From: DATCKG01 sp036562385
GTDB lineage: Bacteria > Bacillota > Sulfobacillia > Symbiobacteriales > Symbiobacteriaceae
Direction of reading: 5' to 3'
NCBI GenBank assembly: GCA_036562385.1
Contig: DATCKG010000076.1
Span: forward strand, 1-16,047
DNA length: 16,047 bases
Shown: piece after piece, positions 1 to 5,341 of the stretch
How positions within the stretch are numbered: position 1 is the stretch's first letter
Layout of the letters: each line of letters starts with the position of its first letter
Program-made: the position numbers and the translations under genes
The notes under the pieces: generated by a model
Told to the model about the DNA's origin: nothing
What the model saw: only the letters and a program-made list of their open reading frames with translations
The model's database searches: none

Positions 1-331
1 GCTGAACCGCTTGGGGCCCACGGGGCGGACGGTACTGGGCAACAAACTCCTTGAGGATGCTCTTCCCGCCGGTGTAGCCCTGAGCCCGGAGCTCTTCCAG
101 CAGCACGTTGCAGTTAAACATGCCTTCCCGCATGCGGGAAAAGAGATATGCCTTATAAGGGTCGAGCTTGGAGGGACGTTTCGGACGAGGCTTGTATCGC
201 GGGCAACACTGTGCGTTAATGTACTTGCGGACCGTTTTGCGGTCGTGGCCGGTCATGCGAGCGATGGCCCGGATACTGAACCCTTTGGCATGCAATTCCT
301 TGATGCAAAACATTTCCTCCGCTCCAACCAA
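1..331 (-). CDS. istA: IS21-family transposase IstA, N-terminal part (runs off the left edge)
   Basis: Translating the minus strand from 331 gives about 110 residues that match the start of IS21 IstA transposases. First comes an EEMF.IKELHAKG segment, then a helix-turn-helix (SIRAIARMTGHDRKTVRKYI), then a KLDPYKAYL..RM segment and LLEELRAQGYTGGKSILKEF. IstA is the DDE transposase that binds the element's multiple terminal repeats and works with the AAA+ helper IstB. The catalytic DDE core and istB lie outside the window. I chose the TTG at 329-331 because a GAGGTG lies 8 bases upstream and because family members carry residues ahead of EEMF. The in-frame ATG at 311-313 is the alternative, but its GGAGG sits only about 2 bases away. 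No frameshift is visible in the part present. Family assignment is firm; the start is uncertain. Confidence 0.85.
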   Translation of the reverse strand, partial: MVGAEEMFCIKELHAKGFSIRAIARMTGHDRKTVRKYINAQCCPRYKPRPKRPSKLDPYKAYLFSRMREGMFNCNVLLEELRAQGYTGGKSILKEFVAQYRPPRGPQAVQ

Positions 332-336
332 GTCGT

Positions 337-369
337 AGACACCTCGTTCTCGCCAGGAAGTAGGTGTCT
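337..369 (-). promoter_or_regulatory. Hairpin over the istA ribosome binding site
   Basis: Perfect 8-base inverted arms (agacacct at 337-344, aggtgtct at 362-369) flank a 17-base loop. In an istA transcript the 3' arm overlaps the GAGGTG that would serve the TTG start at 331. Insertion sequences such as IS10 and IS50 use hairpins of this kind to stop translation from transcripts that enter from outside the element. The hairpin is seen directly; its role is inferred. Confidence 0.45.
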
Positions 370-384
370 CTGATTCGGCGGGGC

Positions 385-431
385 GGGGGATTTTTCATCC
401 GGCCCTGCTGGGTGATTTTACGACCGGCCGC
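385..431 (-). repeat. Tandem terminal repeats of the IS21-family element
   Basis: Two similar 22-base units lie head to tail, at 410-431 and 385-406. On the minus strand both read roughly GGCCGG, a short spacer, AAAATC, CCC. IS21 family ends typically carry several such repeats as IstA binding sites. The assignment rests on the repeat pattern and on the istA start about 55 bases inward. Confidence 0.6.
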
Positions 432-546
432 TACATGCCTTGGGTTGCAGATGGACAACCAACCTTGGGTCGCGATTGCAATCAGTGTGTGCACTCTATT
501 CCTATATCACCCATCTATAGCAAATACTTTTTGCGAAAGGAGAAGT

Positions 547-645
547 ATGCTTCACGCTCATCGCTACACGTTTTCTGCGATCCGTGGTATCCAAGCACAA
601 CGAGAGTACTACGTCACAAAGTGCCCCTCACCGGTTTCATCCTGA
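547..645 (+). pseudogene. Relic of a DGQHR-domain/DndB-like protein, N-terminus only
   Basis: An ATG at 547 follows a good ribosome binding site (AAAGGAG at about 536-542). It opens a 32-residue reading frame whose middle reads RYTFSAIRGIQAQ followed by REYYVTKCP. That pattern (aromatic-F/P-x-I-RG-x-QAG-x-EYYV-x-x-CPL) matches, from memory, the conserved start of DndB/DGQHR proteins linked to DNA phosphorothioation. After the CP the frame reads SPVSS and stops at 645. A one-base shift in the run of four C at about 623-626 would give CPL, but the following residues in that frame are not convincingly DndB-like. The rest of the gene is therefore missing or scrambled. A profile search would settle the family. 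Confidence 0.4.
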
Positions 646-820
646 GGCGTGAGTTACATGGTGTTGATGATCGACCGCTTGCTGTCAATGATCCATGCCA
701 AACATACAGAGAGAAACCACGCACCACGAGTCCAATCTTCTTACTTAGGTGTCATGGCAGTCTCGCCTTGATAGTAACAACTCCACGAAGCAACAACCTG
801 CCGCTATGCGGACATAATGG

Positions 821-846
821 GCGCCCTGAGTAGGGCGCTTATTAAA
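821..846 (+). terminator. Terminator-like hairpin
   Basis: A 7-base perfect stem (gcgccct at 821-827, agggcgc at 832-838) closes on the tetraloop GAGT. It is followed on the plus strand by TTATTAAATT. The stem is GC-rich and the tail is T-rich but interrupted, so this is a moderate factor-independent terminator. No intact plus-strand gene precedes it; it could have served the gene whose relic lies at 547. Confidence 0.45.
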
Positions 847-861
847 TTGTAATGCGTGCCT

Positions 862-877
862 GCAGCACCAATGCTGC
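862..877. repeat. Short perfect inverted repeat
   Basis: GCAGCA (862-867) and TGCTGC (872-877) pair perfectly around a 4-base loop. There is no proper T run on either side, so termination is doubtful. It lies 24 bases after the stronger hairpin at 821-838, and the two may act together. Confidence 0.3.
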
Positions 878-927
878 CGAAAATGTTTCCACTCTCTCCG
901 CCCTCATATCGCTCCTTATATCTTCCA

Positions 928-955
928 TTAAGAATAATCATCGCGAAAACATAAT
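928..955 (+). promoter_or_regulatory. Candidate promoter for the sugar operon
   Basis: TTAAGA (928-933) and CATAAT (950-955) are separated by 16 bases, matching 4 of 6 and 5 of 6 positions of the sigma-A/sigma-70 consensus. Transcription would begin near 962 and read through the palindrome at 988-1014 before the repressor gene. The -35 match is weak, and a promoter overlapping the palindrome itself (for example TAAGAT at 1003-1008) is also possible. Confidence 0.3.
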
Positions 956-987
956 GGCTGGGAAAGGTACCGTCGCTCATCTGTCTA

Positions 988-1014
988 ATTAATTACTTAC
1001 AGTAAGATATTAAT
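988..1014. promoter_or_regulatory. 27-bp near-palindrome, probable ROK repressor operator
   Basis: The sequence reads ATTAAT-TA-CTTAC-A-GTAAG-AT-ATTAAT and is symmetric about A1001. All pairs match except the two in the TA/AT steps, so 22 of 26 arm positions are symmetric. It ends 24 bases before the first gene of the operon, which encodes a ROK-family DNA-binding protein. ROK repressors such as NagC, XylR and Mlc bind AT-rich palindromes of about this size. The palindrome is seen directly; its use as the operator, with self-regulation, is inferred. Confidence 0.6.
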
Positions 1015-1038
1015 CCGCCGATATGGGGGACTGCGTTG

Positions 1039-2214
1039 ATGCGGCGCATGATTCGCTTCCAGGACATGAGCACCAGTAACCGGGCAACGGTCCTGCGCCT
1101 GATCTACCAACTGGGCAGTGTCTCCCGCGCCGAACTTGCCAGACGGACCAGTATGGCGGCGCCTACCATCTCCCGCATCGTGGATGACCTGATGAAGTAC
1201 GGCCTGGTGATCGAGGACAGCCGGGATGTCACTGACAGCGGCCCCGGCCGGCCGCCCGCCTTGCTGCGAATGGACACCACCAACCTCTTCGTCGTGGCGG
1301 CCGCGTGCTTTCCCGGTCATATTGTGGCCGCCCTGTGCGACCTTGACGGACGGGAACAGGTATCCGTCGACATTCCGACCCGGGACCTGCCTGCTGACCA
1401 AGTCATCAATCACCTGGGCCGCCTCATCGAGTACCTCAGAAAGCAGGCCCCCGACCCAGGAAGGGTCATCGGCGTCGGGCTGACGTGCCTCGGCCTCGTG
1501 GACAGCCGGCAGGCTATCATCCGCTACTCACCGGTGGAAGGATGGCGGAACGTGCCGGTGGCGTCCTTGCTCGCCCATCACACCGATCTGCCCGTCGCCG
1601 TGGAGAACTGGGTGAGCGCCCGGGCCATGGCCGAGCAGTACTTTGGCGGTGCCCGGGAGATTTACAACTTCATTTATGTCCACGCCTCCACCGGCATTGG
1701 TGCGGCCATGGTAAGCGGCGGCCGGCTCCGCCGAGGTGAAAGTTTCACCAGCGCCGAGTTCGGACACTGGCCCTTATCTGCAGACGGACCTGTCTGCCGC
1801 TGCGGCCGTCGCGGATGCCTGGAAGCCTATGCCTCGCTGCCGGCCCTGCCTGTTTATGCCGGCATGCCGGACCTGGAGGCGGAGGAGATCATCCGCCTCG
1901 CAAGGGAGGGAAATCCGGCCGCCCGGGCCGCGGTGGAGAAGGCCGTGGGGTATCTCGGCCTGGGCCTTTCCGGCCTGATCAATCTCCTCAACCCCGGTGT
2001 GCTGTTCCTTGACGGTTGGCCGGTCACTGCCGGGGAAGTGGCCATGGAGCCTCTCCGCAAGGTGATTTCCGAACGGGTGGTAGAGGGACTGGACAGTACC
2101 CGCATCCTAAGGCCCACCCAGTTGAGTGGTAGGGGAAAGCTGATCGGAGCGGTCACCCTGGTGCTGGATCAGCTTCTGGATCTGCGCGGAGAGCTTGGAA
2201 TAACCCGGAACTGA
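1039..2214 (+). CDS. ROK-family transcriptional repressor (NagC/XylR type)
   Basis: This is the likely sugar-responsive repressor of the operon, 391 residues, the usual length for ROK regulators. Residues 29-58 form the winged helix-turn-helix (SRAELARRTSMAAPTISRIV.). The rest is the ROK sugar-binding fold with its zinc site: EFGH (His near 243) followed by CRCGRRGCLE (Cys near 253, 255 and 260). Where sugar kinases of this family have END(A) with a catalytic Asp, this protein has ENWV, so it should bind but not phosphorylate sugar. The ATG at 1039 has GGGGGA 8 bases upstream. A TTG directly before it (1036) is an alternative, and an ATG lies at 1048. It is the first of eleven co-directional genes, with a palindromic candidate operator just upstream. 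The inducer is unknown. Confidence 0.85.
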   Translation: MRRMIRFQDMSTSNRATVLRLIYQLGSVSRAELARRTSMAAPTISRIVDDLMKYGLVIEDSRDVTDSGPGRPPALLRMDTTNLFVVAAACFPGHIVAALCDLDGREQVSVDIPTRDLPADQVINHLGRLIEYLRKQAPDPGRVIGVGLTCLGLVDSRQAIIRYSPVEGWRNVPVASLLAHHTDLPVAVENWVSARAMAEQYFGGAREIYNFIYVHASTGIGAAMVSGGRLRRGESFTSAEFGHWPLSADGPVCRCGRRGCLEAYASLPALPVYAGMPDLEAEEIIRLAREGNPAARAAVEKAVGYLGLGLSGLINLLNPGVLFLDGWPVTAGEVAMEPLRKVISERVVEGLDSTRILRPTQLSGRGKLIGAVTLVLDQLLDLRGELGITRN

Positions 2215-2223
2215 GGTGAGAGC

Positions 2224-3090
2224 ATGCCGTTGGTTAACGGCCGGGACCTGCTGGCTGATGCCCTGCGCAGCGGCTACGCCGTAGGAGCCTTTAACGTATC
2301 CAACATGGAAAGTGCTCAGGCGGTCATCCAGGCGGCGGTGGCCGAACGGGCTCCGGTGATCGTGCAAGTGTGGAGCGGCATAGTCACGTCCGGATACGCG
2401 GACATGGCGGTGCTGACGGCCATGCTCCGGACCATGGCACAGCAGGCCCCGGTACCGGTCTGCGTACACCTGGACCATGGGATGGACCCGGGCATGGTGA
2501 AAGAAGCCGCCCGGATCGGGTTTAGTTCCGTCATGATCGACGCCAGCGACAAGCCGTTTGACCAGAACGTAGCTATCACCAGAGATGTGGTGGAAACCAG
2601 CCACCGGCTCGGAGTGCCAGTGGAGGCCGAACTGGGCCACGTTGGCAGCGGCGAACGGCCGGTCGACGGCGACACAGCCTTGCCGGACCTACTACTCACC
2701 GACCCGGAAGAGGCAGAGCGCTTCGTCCAGGAGACCGGCTGCGACTCTCTGGCGGTGGCCATCGGCACGGCCCACGGCAAGTACACTTTTTCCCCGCAAC
2801 TGGACATCCCCCGGCTTGAGGAGATTCGCCGGCGCGTCAGCATCCCGCTGGTCCTTCATGGCTCGTCCTACACCCCTGACGACCAGATCGTGGCCGCCAT
2901 CGCCCATGGCATCGCCAAGATTAACGTGGCAACGGAACTGAGCGAAGTCTGGCTGGATACCGTCCTCGGTATTGCGGCGCAGAGACGCCCCCGTTACCCG
3001 GAAGATCTCCTGACGCCGGCCAAAGAGGCCGTGTGCGAACGGGTGCGGGCCAAGATCCGGCTCTTCGGCTCGGCCGGAAAGGCAGGGTAG
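2224..3090 (+). CDS. Class II (zinc) ketose-bisphosphate aldolase, FbaA/GatY/KbaY-like
   Basis: The 288-residue protein fits the class II aldolase family, which reversibly splits a ketose bisphosphate or ketose 1-phosphate-type substrate into DHAP and an aldehyde in the cytoplasm. The key residues are present: catalytic Asp84 and zinc ligand His85 in HLDHG, Glu134 and Glu136 in EAELG, His184 in AIGTAHG, His212 in LVLHG, and the INVATEL phosphate-binding segment at 233-239. The loop after His212 is HGSSYTPDD, where most relatives have HGGSGxPDE. Ser215, the DHAP phosphate ligand position, is kept, but the surrounding glycines are replaced by Ser and Tyr. A ribosome binding site (GAGGTGAG) precedes the ATG, 9 bases after the repressor stop. 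Family members act on fructose, tagatose, sulfofructose and inositol-derived phosphates, so the natural substrate cannot be read from the sequence. Confidence 0.85.
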   Translation: MPLVNGRDLLADALRSGYAVGAFNVSNMESAQAVIQAAVAERAPVIVQVWSGIVTSGYADMAVLTAMLRTMAQQAPVPVCVHLDHGMDPGMVKEAARIGFSSVMIDASDKPFDQNVAITRDVVETSHRLGVPVEAELGHVGSGERPVDGDTALPDLLLTDPEEAERFVQETGCDSLAVAIGTAHGKYTFSPQLDIPRLEEIRRRVSIPLVLHGSSYTPDDQIVAAIAHGIAKINVATELSEVWLDTVLGIAAQRRPRYPEDLLTPAKEAVCERVRAKIRLFGSAGKAG

Positions 3091-3094
3091 CGCC

Positions 3095-3997
3095 ATGCAT
3101 ACTGACCTGGTAGGTGTGGGGACGGCCTGTCTGGACGTCATCGTTCTCATTCCGCATCTTCCCAGCCCCGATGAATCAGTCCCCATGCTTAAGTACGGCG
3201 TCGACGGCGGCGGGAAAGTCTCCACCGCCCTGGTGGCGGCCGCCAAACTGGGCATGCCCACAGCCTTTATCGGCGCGGTCGGCGATGACCTGTTTGGCCG
3301 CCAGATTGTCCAGGGGCTTCAGCATTATGGTGTCGACACCTCCGGCGTGCGTGTGCAGGCAGGCGGCACCTCCCCCTTCTCCACGGTCCTGGCCGATGCG
3401 CAGACGAAAAAGCGCTCCATCCTCTGGAGCGCAGGCGACGTCCGTCTGGATGAGCTGAACGACCAGGACCGGGCTGCCATCGCCGGGGCCCGTTACCTCC
3501 TTGTAAGCGAACCCTTTCCGGCGGCTGTCGAAGCGGCCCACTGGGCGAAGACCTGCGGCGTGACCACCGTCTGGGACGCGGACTTCTACGAGCCGGAATC
3601 GGAGCAGCTCCTGCCGCTGATCGACATATGCATCGCCTCCGAGCATTTCGCCCGGGCCATGGCACCGGATCTCGATGGGGCGACACTCCTTCGCCGCATC
3701 CCCTCCCCCGTTCTGATCGTCACCCTGGGCTCCAAGGGAGCCGTGGGGTGGACGCCGGAAGGAGAATTCCGGATCCCGGCCTTTGAGGTGCCGGTGGTGG
3801 ACACCACGGGAGCGGGGGACGTGTTCCACGGGGCCTATGTCGCCGCCCTCTGGCGGGGGTATTCCTTCCGCCGGGCAGCCATTTACGCCAGCGCCGCTGC
3901 AGCCTTGAAGTGCCAGGCCATCGGGGGGCGCCGGGGGATCCCCACACACCCCGAGATCATGCAGTTTTTGGCATCACGCAGGATATGGGAGGAGTAA
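3095..3997 (+). CDS. PfkB/ribokinase-family sugar kinase
   Basis: This 300-residue cytoplasmic kinase would phosphorylate a sugar, probably the ketose made by the isomerase encoded next, to give the aldolase substrate. Both PfkB signatures are visible: the glycine-rich DGGGKVSTALVAAAKLG at 38-54, and DTTGAGDVFHGAY at 236-248 with the catalytic base Asp242 and anion-hole GAG. The DAD at 161-163 and VTLGSKGAVG at 209-218 also fit the family. The gene starts 4 bases after the aldolase stop, with the ribosome binding site inside the end of that gene. The lid region is not distinctive enough to separate fructokinase, ketohexokinase, KDG kinase or sulfofructose kinase types. Confidence 0.85.
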   Translation: MHTDLVGVGTACLDVIVLIPHLPSPDESVPMLKYGVDGGGKVSTALVAAAKLGMPTAFIGAVGDDLFGRQIVQGLQHYGVDTSGVRVQAGGTSPFSTVLADAQTKKRSILWSAGDVRLDELNDQDRAAIAGARYLLVSEPFPAAVEAAHWAKTCGVTTVWDADFYEPESEQLLPLIDICIASEHFARAMAPDLDGATLLRRIPSPVLIVTLGSKGAVGWTPEGEFRIPAFEVPVVDTTGAGDVFHGAYVAALWRGYSFRRAAIYASAAAALKCQAIGGRRGIPTHPEIMQFLASRRIWEE

Positions 3998-4001
3998 TGT
4001 C

Positions 4002-5324
4002 ATGCGTATCGGCCTTGTCGGGTTCTCCTGGGATGGAAACTTTGACCGCGAGTTTGCCAAGCGCAAGCTCTCCGAGGCACGGGAGATGCTGGGGGCCCAC
4101 GGCGAGGTGGTGGGGCCGGCGGAACCCATCTGCACCGCAGCGGAAGGCCGCCAGGCGGGCCGGCAACTGGAAGTGGAAGGGGTTGACGCCCTGATCCTGC
4201 TGCAGGGCACCTTCTGCGGGGCCGAACCGCTGCCGTACATCGTCGAGCGGCTCCACGTGCCCATCCTCCTCTGGGCGCTGGATGAACCCATGGCCGGGGG
4301 GCGCATGCGGTCCAACTCCCTGTGCGGCATCAACCTGATGGCCAGTGTGCTCAAGCGCCTGGACCGGAATTATTCCTACGTGTATGGTGACCTCTCCGAT
4401 GCCGAATGCCGCACCGAAGTGGAGACCTTCTTGAAGGCTGCCGCGGCCGTCCGCTATCTGCGAACCATGCGGGTGGGCCTCGCCGGCAGCCGGGCGCCCG
4501 GCTTTTTTCCGCTGGATGTAGACGAAATGGCGCTCCGGCACCAGGTGGGGCCCGAACTGGTCATGATCGACATGATGGAGATCTTCTTCGGCGCCGAGCC
4601 GCCTGCCGCCGAAGTGGAGGCGGTAAAGGCCGATTTCCTGCAGCGGGTTCGCAACGTCGCCACGGTGCCGCCCGAGCGCCTGGACCGGGTGGCCCGCACG
4701 GTGGCGGTGCTGCGGGGGCTCTTCCGCAAGTACGAACTGGACGCCCTCTCGGTCAAGTGCTGGCCCGAGTTCCTCAACGGCTATGCCGCGGCCTGCTCCA
4801 TGATCTCCCGCCTCGCCACAGACAGCCTGGTAGCCGGGTGTGAAGGGGATGTCAACGGGGTGGTCACGTCGGCGCTCCTGCAGCACCTGAGTGGCGGCGA
4901 ACCCACCTTCCTGGCTGACCTGGTGCAGGTGGACCGCGCCGGAGATACGGGGATCCTCTGGCACTGCGGCGTGGCCCCCATGGAGATGGCCGCCGACCCC
5001 GGCCAGATCGACTTTGGCCTCGAGTTCAGCGGAGTGGGCATGAACCTGGAGTTTGCCCTCAAACCCGGCCGGGTGACTATTGCCAGGCTCGGTACCTTGA
5101 ACGGCCGGTACCGCATGCTAGTCATGGGCGGAGAGGCGGTCGAAACACCGCTGTTGGTTCGTGGGACCATGGCGAAGATCCGCTTTGACGTACCGGGCAG
5201 GCAGGTGCTGGACACCATCCTCCTGGGCGGATGGGAGCACCACGTGACCATGGTCTACGGAGACTACCGGGAGGCCCTGGCCCAGGTGGCGAGGCAGTTG
5301 GGCATCGAGCTTGTCCAGCTCTGA
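4002..5324 (+). CDS. L-fucose/L-arabinose isomerase-like sugar isomerase
   Basis: This 440-residue protein matches the FucI/AraA-type isomerase fold, in which a metal-dependent enzyme interconverts an aldose and a ketose. Evidence includes the N-terminal Rossmann-like start (MRIGLVGFS), DALILLQGTF at 62-71, VKCWPEF at 251-257, CEGDVNG at 280-286 (likely metal ligand Glu281), DLVQVD with Asp306, HCGVAP at 321-326, a KPGRVTIARL core at 354-363, and WEHHVTMVYGD at 411-421 (likely metal ligand His413 or His414). It begins 4 bases after the kinase stop, with GGAG upstream. It is much shorter than E. coli FucI (about 590 residues) and belongs to the broad set of FucI-related proteins of about 440 residues with uncertain substrates. 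From memory, sulfoquinovose isomerases of sulfo-EMP2 and sulfo-TAL clusters fall in this superfamily, which I could not verify. Confidence 0.7.
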   Translation: MRIGLVGFSWDGNFDREFAKRKLSEAREMLGAHGEVVGPAEPICTAAEGRQAGRQLEVEGVDALILLQGTFCGAEPLPYIVERLHVPILLWALDEPMAGGRMRSNSLCGINLMASVLKRLDRNYSYVYGDLSDAECRTEVETFLKAAAAVRYLRTMRVGLAGSRAPGFFPLDVDEMALRHQVGPELVMIDMMEIFFGAEPPAAEVEAVKADFLQRVRNVATVPPERLDRVARTVAVLRGLFRKYELDALSVKCWPEFLNGYAAACSMISRLATDSLVAGCEGDVNGVVTSALLQHLSGGEPTFLADLVQVDRAGDTGILWHCGVAPMEMAADPGQIDFGLEFSGVGMNLEFALKPGRVTIARLGTLNGRYRMLVMGGEAVETPLLVRGTMAKIRFDVPGRQVLDTILLGGWEHHVTMVYGDYREALAQVARQLGIELVQL

Positions 5325-5341
5325 GAGGGGGTAGGTGGCCC

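Larger units (their letters stand above)
1..435 (-). mobile_element. IS21-family insertion sequence, istA-proximal end
   Basis: The element is read on the minus strand. Its outer end is most likely at 435, where the minus strand begins TGTAGCGG, because IS21 elements start with TG and end with CA. About 100 bases of terminal repeat and leader separate this end from istA. The rest of the element, including its other end and istB, is left of the window, so completeness and target duplication cannot be judged. The bases next to the end (436-440, tgcct) are one half of any target duplication. Confidence 0.7.
646..927. other. Mostly featureless AT-rich stretch between the relic and the operon promoter region
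   Basis: I see no credible gene here on either strand. The open frame that crosses 435-833 has no ribosome binding site at its first ATG, overlaps the relic in another frame and shows no recognisable motif. The stretch is clearly less GC-rich than the operon that follows. It contains the two small hairpins listed separately. It may be decayed mobile or island DNA. Confidence 0.5.

Noticed and set aside
11..373. Plus-strand open frame opposite istA
   Set aside because: It is the reverse-strand shadow of a clear IS21 transposase; its own product has no family features.
435..833. Open frame of 132 codons on the plus strand
   Set aside because: No ribosome binding site, begins at the IS boundary, no recognisable motif, and overlaps the DndB-like relic in another frame.
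3176..3949. Long minus-strand open frames opposite the kinase and isomerase (also 3957-4964, 8470-9741 and 12451-13815)
   Set aside because: High GC and biased third positions produce long antisense frames. The plus-strand proteins carry clear family motifs and the antisense ones do not.
5231..5341. Longer GH31 start at the ATG at 5231
   Set aside because: It would overlap the isomerase gene by 94 bases and adds residues with no GH31 similarity. The GTG at 5342 has a ribosome binding site.
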